A DNA stretch of 64,000 nucleotides, taken from Rosenbergiella epipactidis (GTDB lineage Bacteria; Pseudomonadota; Gammaproteobacteria; Enterobacterales; Enterobacteriaceae). The position numbers and the translations under genes are program-made. The stretch is taken from assembly GCF_018494055.1 (NCBI RefSeq), contig NZ_JABBFQ010000001.1, positions 532,441 through 596,440 of the forward strand, read 5' to 3'. Positions 57,533 to 64,000 of the stretch are shown here, piece after piece (the stretch's first letter is position 1; each line of letters opens with the position of its first letter). The notes beneath the pieces are model-generated. The model was not told where the DNA came from. It searched no databases and worked only from the letters and a program-made list of their open reading frames with translations.

Positions 57533-59697
57533 GAGGTTTTCTCACGCTGACGTTCAGTATTTTGTTTCAACCGCTCAATAACCTTATTTTTCTCACCATC
57601 CGCGGTAATATGGCCGTTTTCCATCACGATTAATCGATCGACTACATTTAGCAGAGAAAAACGGTGAGTCACAATAATCAAGGTTTGATTAATGAGTCCA
57701 TTTTTTAGACGTTCAATAAATTTCAGTTCAGTCATGGCATCCATTGAGCTGGTCGGTTCATCAAGTAACAAGACCTTGGGCTGTAATAATAACGTCCTCG
57801 CAAGCGCAACTAATTGACGTTGGCCCCCAGAAAGGCTCTGCCCCATCTCACCGACAGGCATCCCAAATCCCATAGGATGACTCGCTGCGATATTATCCAA
57901 CCCAGTAATGCGTACGACGTTCATAAACTCTTCAGTTGATGCAGCAGGATTACCGATGATAATATTTTCTCTTAAACTCCCCGAAAAGAGTCGGTTATCT
58001 TGCCCCACATAGGCAACCGACTGATGCCACTCAGCAGGATCGATTTGTTCGATATCAAGATTTTCTACAAGCATCTGTCCGGAAACGGGTTTATAGAGGC
58101 ACGCAATAACTTTCAGTAGAGTCGATTTTCCACTACCAATACTTCCTACAATTGCGACGCGTTCTCCTTGACGGAATTGCAAGTTAATATCGGTCAAAAC
58201 CTTAGGCGGTCGAAGCTGAGCTTTTGTCGGTCGATAATGGAAATTGATATTCTTTAGCGCTAAATTACCCACATTTTCGGGCGCAGTAAGATAGTCTACA
58301 GCTTGCTCGCGATAGGTCGGCATCTTCATAAATTTGTTGAGGGAAATCATCGCTGCTTTCGCCTGTTGAAAGCGAATCGCTAGCCCTACTACAGATGCTA
58401 AGGGCCCCATGGCTCTTGAGCTTAGAATGACTGTCCCGATCAATGACCCGGTAGTCAATTGACCATCTCCGATCAGATAAGCCCCCCACACCACGGTCGC
58501 AACAGTAGTAATTTGCTGCACATAGGCGACAAAGCTCATTGTCTTACTTGAAAGACTTTTCGACTTCATCGAAGAGGCCGCGGCAAGGGCACTACAATCT
58601 TGCCAACGCTTTTGCATCCAGCCTTCCCCCCCGGTTGCTTTAAGCGTCTCAAGCCCCTCAATACTTTCGATGAGGACGCCTTGTTTTAAAGAGAGCTCAG
58701 CAAGATTTTCGCGCATACTTCTTGCCAAAGGCACTTGTACCCATAGACTTACCACGATTATCACTAGTACCGATGTTAGGGTGATCAGTACTAATGGACC
58801 ACCGACCAAATAAATAATGAAAACAAAAAGTAAACAGAAAGGAAGATCAGAAAGTGTCGATAATGTTGCAGAGGTGACAAAATCTCTAACAGATTCGAAC
58901 TCCCTTAACTGGTTCGCAAAAGAGCCAGAGGAAATAGGCTTTGCTTCCATCCTGATAGACATTAGCTGACGGAATAAGATCCCGCCTAATAAGATATCTG
59001 CTTTTTTTCCGGCCACATCAAACAAATGACTCCTGATCATACGGCTTGTCATTTCAAAAGTCATGGCAATAAATACACCGAAGGCTAATGCCCAAAGCGT
59101 TGTATAAGCTTGCGTGGGAATCACGCGGTCGTAAACATTCATGGTAAAAAATGTGGACGCTAACGTCAGAATATTGGCGAGTAGAGCCGCTAAAGCAGCA
59201 CTAAAAAAATAATGTCGATAGCGCCACAATGTAGAGAATAACCAATGGCCGGCTTTTCGATCAGAATAATCGTCGATACTAACTTTTACCGCTTTGTCTT
59301 CTGGCTTGGGCTGACTAAGTAAAATATATTTTTGTGAAAATTGTTTAAGATCACTGATTGATAGCGTCATTTCCCCGCCATCGGTTTCCGGAATAATCAC
59401 TTTGTAGCGTTCTTGACCCAGTTCTTTGACGCGCTGTGTAACGATAATTGGTTCACCATTATCTCTTATCATTATTACCGGGAAAAGATAGGAAGAAATA
59501 TCTTGTAAATCGCGCTTGACCCAAGCCGCTCCAATTCCGATTTGAGCCAACATGTGTAGTGCAGCTTGCGGGCTTAGTCTATTTTGACGCGGTAACCCTG
59601 CATAAAGAACCGCACTGGATGTTGGTTTATTATGGAAGTCTGCTAACCATTTGATTGACCATAGTAGATTATCAACATCCTTTATTGGCTCACTCAT
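57529..59697 (-). CDS. LapB-type ABC transporter for adhesin secretion
   Basis: This inner membrane ATPase powers type I secretion of a giant adhesin. The N-terminal 130 residues form a C39-like domain without the catalytic Cys/His, as in LapB and HlyB, where it binds but does not cut the substrate. The membrane domain covers about 155-440. The ATPase domain covers about 475-715: Walker A GSIGSGKST (518-526), signature LSGGQRQ (622-628), Walker B VLLLDEPT and switch His in THRF (678). It has 722 residues. It follows the OmpA-family gene after 89 nt that contain a hairpin. Confidence 0.94.
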   Translation of the reverse strand: MSEPIKDVDNLLWSIKWLADFHNKPTSSAVLYAGLPRQNRLSPQAALHMLAQIGIGAAWVKRDLQDISSYLFPVIMIRDNGEPIIVTQRVKELGQERYKVIIPETDGGEMTLSISDLKQFSQKYILLSQPKPEDKAVKVSIDDYSDRKAGHWLFSTLWRYRHYFFSAALAALLANILTLASTFFTMNVYDRVIPTQAYTTLWALAFGVFIAMTFEMTSRMIRSHLFDVAGKKADILLGGILFRQLMSIRMEAKPISSGSFANQLREFESVRDFVTSATLSTLSDLPFCLLFVFIIYLVGGPLVLITLTSVLVIIVVSLWVQVPLARSMRENLAELSLKQGVLIESIEGLETLKATGGEGWMQKRWQDCSALAAASSMKSKSLSSKTMSFVAYVQQITTVATVVWGAYLIGDGQLTTGSLIGTVILSSRAMGPLASVVGLAIRFQQAKAAMISLNKFMKMPTYREQAVDYLTAPENVGNLALKNINFHYRPTKAQLRPPKVLTDINLQFRQGERVAIVGSIGSGKSTLLKVIACLYKPVSGQMLVENLDIEQIDPAEWHQSVAYVGQDNRLFSGSLRENIIIGNPAASTEEFMNVVRITGLDNIAASHPMGFGMPVGEMGQSLSGGQRQLVALARTLLLQPKVLLLDEPTSSMDAMTELKFIERLKNGLINQTLIIVTHRFSLLNVVDRLIVMENGHITADGEKNKVIERLKQNTERQREKTS

Positions 59698-59746
59698 TTC
59701 ATATCTCGTTTATATAAATAGATATACATAAAAAGTATGGGACAAA

Positions 59747-59781
59747 CTCCCACTTTGCATTGAATACTTGCCAAGTGGGAG
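59747..59781 (-). other. Inverted repeat between the OmpA-family gene and the ABC transporter gene
   Basis: CTCCCACTT and AAGTGGGAG are a perfect 9-bp pair around a 17-nt loop, starting 6 nt after the OmpA-family stop. Read on the minus strand some T-rich sequence follows, so this may be an attenuating terminator inside the operon. Confidence 0.5.
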
Positions 59782-59786
59782 CTTCA

Positions 59787-60629
59787 TTACTTGATAACTT
59801 TCACTGTAACACGGCGATTAACTTGGTTACAACTTTTCGTTGAAGCCTCACTAGTCGTTTCACAAGTGTTTTTTATATCACTATCACCTTTACCTTGTAC
59901 AAATATAGAGGTGGGCTGAAAACCAATATTAATAAGTACATCGCGTATTACCTTGGCACGACGTTCCGACAAAGTATAATTATAAGTCTTTTGCCCTAAT
60001 TCATCGCTGTAGCCTACTACCTCGATACGACGATAATCATTCTCGGAATAGAATTTCTTTATCCAATCTTCGAAGCTTTTAAGCTCTGCAGCGGGAATGT
60101 CAGAAATCTGACTTCCATTAAATGAAAACGTTACAGTAAATTTATCGTCAGTAATTTTTGTTTCAGTGCAGGGAATTACTGAAGGTGAACGGTTAATAAA
60201 TTGGCTTAATCTAGCATTTTTGATCGCTCTAGCTCCTGCATCTTGAAGAACCGCGAGCGGTGTACCTTGGGAAGTGACCGAAAGAAAATATGTATGGCCA
60301 CTTTGAGTCGTCGCCGTCATCTGCGGATTATTTTTACCCGTATATTTTGGGGCATCGTTAACATAAGATTCCAAAGAATGCTCCCCTGGTGCAACGCAAA
60401 ATATTGTATATTCGTTGGATTTTAAAGCGGTATTAAAGTGTTTATCTACGTACACATTGACACTATTATTACCACTAACACTACCATCGTTAAAAAAAAC
60501 AATTCTTGAATCAACAATGGGAGTATTAGTCAATATCGCAGCCAGCAGCGGAGTATTGATACCGAAAACCAATAATGATAGCAAAAATAGATTAACGCTA
60601 GTTTTATTAAAATACGTTTTAACTGACAT
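59787..60629 (-). CDS. OmpA-family protein with a DUF2846-like N-terminal domain
   Basis: A signal peptide (about 1-31) leads a beta-rich domain of about 110 residues (VNVYVDKHFNTALKSNEYTI, FCVAPGEHSLESYVNDA, SGHTYFLSVTSQGTP). From memory it resembles DUF2846-type periplasmic domains. The C-terminal OmpA-like peptidoglycan-binding domain follows (FTVTFSFNGSQI, RRIEVVGYSDELGQKTYNYT, LSERRAKVIRDVL, QVNRRVTVKV). Asp and Arg residues that bind diaminopimelate are in the usual places. There is no beta-barrel and no lipobox. Its place between adhesin and exporter genes suggests it anchors or supports the adhesin or secretion machine at the cell wall; the exact role is unknown. Confidence 0.85.
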   Translation of the reverse strand: MSVKTYFNKTSVNLFLLSLLVFGINTPLLAAILTNTPIVDSRIVFFNDGSVSGNNSVNVYVDKHFNTALKSNEYTIFCVAPGEHSLESYVNDAPKYTGKNNPQMTATTQSGHTYFLSVTSQGTPLAVLQDAGARAIKNARLSQFINRSPSVIPCTETKITDDKFTVTFSFNGSQISDIPAAELKSFEDWIKKFYSENDYRRIEVVGYSDELGQKTYNYTLSERRAKVIRDVLINIGFQPTSIFVQGKGDSDIKNTCETTSEASTKSCNQVNRRVTVKVIK

Positions 60630-60654
60630 TTTTTAACCCTAATGAAAGAGAAAA

Positions 60655-60674
60655 GCCCGTCACCCTTGACGGAC
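60655..60674 (-). terminator. Internal terminator-like hairpin downstream of the adhesin gene
   Basis: On the minus strand GTCCGTCA-AGGG-TGACGGGC is followed by CTTTTCTCTTTC. It lies between the adhesin stop and the OmpA-family start and could reduce expression of the downstream genes relative to the adhesin, or the reverse if an internal promoter exists. Confidence 0.55.
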
Positions 60675-60699
60675 ATTTTTATTAGATGCTAGAACTTTT

Positions 60700-60731
60700 A
60701 ATCACGTCCGCCACACTTGGCGAACGTGATT
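60700..60731 (-). terminator. Stem-loop directly after the adhesin stop codon
   Basis: AATCACGTCCGCC pairs with GGCGAACGTGATT over 13 bp with one mismatch, starting 3 nt past the stop codon. There is no T-run, so it may stabilise the 3' end of the very long adhesin mRNA. Confidence 0.6.
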
Positions 60732-60733
60732 AT

Positions 60734-63700
60734 TTACAAGATAGAAGTTTGGATATGAGAATCGACTAATATCTCCACATTACTCCCTGCAGTGTATGTA
60801 TGATAAGTATGGCCATCAATAGATTGATCATCCTGTTCAGCCCATTTTTGACCTTTATTGATAAGATTCAATGTATCTGAATCTCCACCATCTATTATCA
60901 GCTGTTTTTTACCATCACTACCATCATGCTTGAATAAGTTTTCTTCGCCTAATCTCAACACGTCATCAAACCCTACATTTAGCGTGTTGGTGTGATCTCC
61001 CAAGTCGAACTTCTCAAAGCCTGTCACTTTATTTTTCGCAGACATTAAATCTAACATCATGTTATTACCATCTAACACGAGGGTATCAATACCTTGCCCA
61101 CCTGCAACAGCTTTGAAGTCGAGGGATACGATATGAACTTCATCGTTACCCTCTCCACCATTAGCGTAGTCGTTAATTCCAGCGCCGATATTGGTAATCA
61201 CATCGTCTCCTTTACCACCTAATAGAAGATTATGTTCACCTGTTCGGGCTTGAATATGATCATTACCTTCAGTATAAAACTGAGTATATTTAGGTTGCGC
61301 ATAGTAAATATACGTCTCACCGTTACCCCCATTAGCGTTCTGAGCTCCAATGGCAAAATCTGTGAACCCATCCCCATTCCAGTCACCGGCTGTGGCATTC
61401 GTACCAAATTGTGAGTCGGCAGCACCTTGAAGCTTGTATCCTAAAGTAGGATCTGTAGCGATATCTTTTAGATTAATAATTGGATCAACACCGTTTCCGC
61501 TTACTAATCCACCTTCTTTGCCATATATAACATAGGCTGCACCGGCATTATTATCTTGACCGTTTGCTGTCACGATAAAATCGTCAATGCCGTCACCGTT
61601 TATATCGCCAATCCCTACAATACTTTCTCCTGACCACGTAGCTTTGTTTGCATTTTCTCCACCGTAGTTTTCCGGGAATAATACAAAACCATCTTTAGCC
61701 GTCAGCGAATGACTTGATCGGTTATAACCACCTTTTGGATTGTTACCTTTCATAGTAAAATCCAAATCGATATCGCGATCAAAACCGCCTTTCTTTCCAT
61801 AGATTACTACGGTATATCCTGCATCATTCGCATGATTCGCCACAGGTGAACCTATCGCAAAATCATCGATTCCATCGCCATTAATATCACCTATGTTAGC
61901 GATATTATGCATAGAATGTGATCCATTATCGCCGCCTAACCATGTGTCGAATGGCGCATTGATACGAATGCCATCATTAATCGTCAAGTCATCAAGATTA
62001 AATTTATCGCCAAATCCCCCTTTTTTGCCATAAACCACATAAGCCGTACCACCATATCCATTTGGACTTAAATGGTTACTCGCTAATGTATCGGCAAAAA
62101 GGAAATCATCAATTCCATCACCATTAACATCTCCAATGTTAGCCATGGTCTCACCTAAGTTGTGACCAAAAACTCCATTTTGAGTTGTTAAATCTTTATC
62201 TGATTGCGGATTGAAGACACTCCCACGCCATTGATTTTGACCTGATGCCTCAAACCAAGAGTCTTTACTTCTATCAATATAGATGTTGGTCTGAGTCTTT
62301 CCTTCATGACCGTATAAACTGTAAATGTTACCTTGACCATTATGCGCTTCTGAGTTACCAAAAAAGAGGTCAGAGTATCCGTCGCCGTCAATATCACCAC
62401 CCGCTACGGAGATTCCTAACCAAGAATCACCATCAGAGTGAGTAATCATGAAGCCTTTACTATTATCGCCTTTTTCGATCGCATTTAGGTCCAGTTTGTT
62501 GTTACTGTTTGGTCCACCGTAAACAACGAAAACCTTATCGGGATAGTGATCAGCAACTACAAAGTCATCGTACCCATCACCATCAAAGTCGCCGATATTC
62601 TCTACATGCCAACCTTGTTTATTATGGTTGCCATCCATGCCCCCTGATATTTCAATTCCTTGATCAGCCGTTAATCCTTTGGATAAGTCTGGAACTTTGG
62701 GTAATCCATTAGCACTTCCATAGAGTAGGAAAGCCTCTTCGGCGCCTGGGGCTGTTAATAAGAAATCATCAAACCCATCACCGTTTACATCTCCAGCATT
62801 AGAAAGATCGGCACCAATGCTCGTGGACTTTCCATCATAGGTATACGTTTCTCCAGGTTGTGTAACATCTGGTACTGTTGGTGTTGGTGGAACCACTGCT
62901 GATGTTTTCGTAAAATCGAACGCATCCGATTTTTCGCTCTCATTATGAGCAGCGTCAGTGGCCGTCGCGGTAACATCATGCGTACCTTCAGAAATAGTAC
63001 CTGAAGTTGTGATACTCCAATTACCTTGATCATCTGCGACATCACTTCCCAATACGTGTCCATCGCTGTCCTTAAGGGTAACTGTACTATTTTGCTCTGC
63101 TGTCCCTTTAAACGTCAACTGGTCTACATTGGTGGTTGAGTGATCCGCAATGGCAACATTACTGCCATCTAACACCACATCAATCACCGGCTTTTCAGGT
63201 GCTAATGTATCAACCGTAAAATCGTATCCCGCTGACGGTAAACTGCTTCCTGCTAAATTGCTGGCGGTTGCAGTGACATCATGCGGCCCATCCGAAAAAG
63301 CAACATTCGGGGTGAAGCTCCAGTTACCTTGAGCATTCGCGGTTGTTGTCCCGATCTCTTTATCACCATCTTTCAGCGTGATTTGCGCTCCGGCCGCTGA
63401 TGTTCCTTTAAAGGTGAGCTCATTCACTTTTGTCGTGTCATGCGCTTTAATCGTCACATCAGTATGCGCTTTATCTACCACATCAGTGATAACCGGCGCA
63501 GTCGGTTTGCCGCTATCCGGATCCATGCTCGCAGAGGTATCCACGGTCAGGTCGTAAGGTGAGGAAGCTGGACTGATATTCTCCGCCTTATCAATAGCTT
63601 GAGCCGTAATATCATGCGTACCATTTTCTAAGGTTACACCAATATTCCACTCACCTTTACTATCAGCCTGACCTCTGCCTACTTCTTTGCCGTTACTGTC

Positions 63701-64000
63701 TTTCAACACGACGGTACTGTTCGCCTCGGCATGACCGTTAAAAGTCACTTCTGATGTTGTAGCCGTAGCGTGATCAGCAATTGCCTTATCAGGATGACCG
63801 GTCTCCGTGACTCCATCAATGCTTGGTTTACCCGGTGCTTGGGTATCAACGGTAAAATCAAAGCCCGCTGACGGTGAGCTACTGCCCGCCGCAGTCGTCG
63901 CCGTGGCGGTCACATTGTGTTCCCCATCGGCTAAGGCAACGCTTGGGGTGAACGTCCAGTTACCATCCTGGTCTGCCGTCGTGGTACCCAACACCGTTTT
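60734..64000 (-). CDS. Giant type I-secreted adhesin with Ig-like repeats and a seven-motif FG-GAP propeller (N-terminus outside window)
   Basis: The frame is still open at the window edge, so only the C-terminal 1,088 or so residues are seen. Counting from the valine or methionine codon at 63994: three full and one partial Ig-like (Big) repeats of about 90-105 residues occupy 1-362, each with a GTTTA-DxxGNWxF-type strand and a GxHDVTATA strand. A Pro/Thr linker (363-382) follows. Then seven FG-GAP calcium motifs of the type GDxNGDGxDDF occur at about 401, 469, 534, 621, 702, 797 and 870, each followed by a YGxxxG strand. Residues 906-1086 hold RTX-like GGKGDD and GGEGND turns and a C-terminal secretion-signal-like region. 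It is the evident cargo of the ABC/HlyD/TolC genes downstream. Such adhesins mediate attachment or biofilm formation. Confidence 0.92.
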   Translation of the reverse strand, partial: KTVLGTTTADQDGNWTFTPSVALADGEHNVTATATTAAGSSSPSAGFDFTVDTQAPGKPSIDGVTETGHPDKAIADHATATTSEVTFNGHAEANSTVVLKDSNGKEVGRGQADSKGEWNIGVTLENGTHDITAQAIDKAENISPASSPYDLTVDTSASMDPDSGKPTAPVITDVVDKAHTDVTIKAHDTTKVNELTFKGTSAAGAQITLKDGDKEIGTTTANAQGNWSFTPNVAFSDGPHDVTATASNLAGSSLPSAGYDFTVDTLAPEKPVIDVVLDGSNVAIADHSTTNVDQLTFKGTAEQNSTVTLKDSDGHVLGSDVADDQGNWSITTSGTISEGTHDVTATATDAAHNESEKSDAFDFTKTSAVVPPTPTVPDVTQPGETYTYDGKSTSIGADLSNAGDVNGDGFDDFLLTAPGAEEAFLLYGSANGLPKVPDLSKGLTADQGIEISGGMDGNHNKQGWHVENIGDFDGDGYDDFVVADHYPDKVFVVYGGPNSNNKLDLNAIEKGDNSKGFMITHSDGDSWLGISVAGGDIDGDGYSDLFFGNSEAHNGQGNIYSLYGHEGKTQTNIYIDRSKDSWFEASGQNQWRGSVFNPQSDKDLTTQNGVFGHNLGETMANIGDVNGDGIDDFLFADTLASNHLSPNGYGGTAYVVYGKKGGFGDKFNLDDLTINDGIRINAPFDTWLGGDNGSHSMHNIANIGDINGDGIDDFAIGSPVANHANDAGYTVVIYGKKGGFDRDIDLDFTMKGNNPKGGYNRSSHSLTAKDGFVLFPENYGGENANKATWSGESIVGIGDINGDGIDDFIVTANGQDNNAGAAYVIYGKEGGLVSGNGVDPIINLKDIATDPTLGYKLQGAADSQFGTNATAGDWNGDGFTDFAIGAQNANGGNGETYIYYAQPKYTQFYTEGNDHIQARTGEHNLLLGGKGDDVITNIGAGINDYANGGEGNDEVHIVSLDFKAVAGGQGIDTLVLDGNNMMLDLMSAKNKVTGFEKFDLGDHTNTLNVGFDDVLRLGEENLFKHDGSDGKKQLIIDGGDSDTLNLINKGQKWAEQDDQSIDGHTYHTYTAGSNVEILVDSHIQTSIL

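Noticed and set aside
62850..64000. Repeated segments considered as a CRISPR or DNA-level tandem repeat
   Set aside because: The repeats are protein-level Ig-like domains of about 90-105 residues in an open frame with diverged DNA; there are no short palindromic repeats or uniform spacers.

Overview
The window looks like chromosomal DNA from a motile Gram-negative member of the Enterobacterales. PutA, the fli genes, LacI/LacZ/LacY, FrmA/FrmB, ShiA, Amn, LeuE, YedD, YedI and YfdC all read as diverged relatives of E. coli K-12 proteins, and parts of the E. coli gene order survive (fliA-fliC-fliD-fliS-fliT-yedD; yedI-shiA-tRNA-Asn-amn-yeeO-nac). The divergence and gene mix would fit an Erwiniaceae-type genome (Pantoea/Erwinia/Tatumella/Rosenbergiella neighbourhood), but the genus cannot be settled from the sequence alone.

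Layout. 1-3.05 kb: 3' part of putA. 3.1-7.15 kb: fliA and fliC (minus), then fliD-fliS-fliT (plus), with sigma-28 type promoters. 7.2-12.8 kb: yedD, a small acidic protein, leuE, ggt, a 32-aa YoaK-like membrane peptide, a candidate structured RNA, a 59-aa ORF behind a structured leader, and yfdC. 12.8-19.0 kb: a graveyard of broken genes splitting the two flagellar blocks: aldo-keto reductase and outer membrane protein tails joined tail to tail, an orphan fimH, a shrunken IS256-type element, an intact PliC/MliC-like lysozyme inhibitor, an SSB tail, a frameshifted quinone-reductase-type gene, an integrase tail and an imperfect duplicated segment. 19.0-30.0 kb: fliE (minus) and the complete fliFGHIJKLMNOPQR operon.

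30.2-46.1 kb: yedI, shiA, an EamA exporter, tRNA-Asn, a 5'-truncated class II aldolase, a GhrA-like dehydrogenase, a sugar-lactone-oxidase/GT8 glycosyltransferase pair, a PAS-GGDEF-EAL protein with a dead GGDEF, a frameshifted yeeO, amn, a purine permease behind a PurR-like box, a truncated nac that keeps a sigma-54 promoter, and a second tRNA-Asn. 46.3-53.9 kb: lacI-lacZ-lacY with an E. coli-like operator and CRP site but no lacA, then frmA-frmB without frmR, then a third tRNA-Asn.

54.6-64.0 kb (AT-richer than the flagellar region): a type I secretion/adhesin locus, all on the minus strand. It holds a giant adhesin (N-terminus beyond the window) with Ig-like repeats, exactly seven FG-GAP/calcium motifs (a likely complete integrin-alpha-type beta-propeller) and an RTX-like secretion tail; an OmpA-family protein; a LapB-like ABC transporter; a LapC/HlyD-like adaptor; and a TolC-family outer membrane channel with a long N-terminal extension. 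This locus is the most interesting system in the window. Next come the truncated but apparently still regulated nac, the candidate three-way-junction RNA at 11.15-11.26 kb, and the lactone oxidase/GT8 pair.
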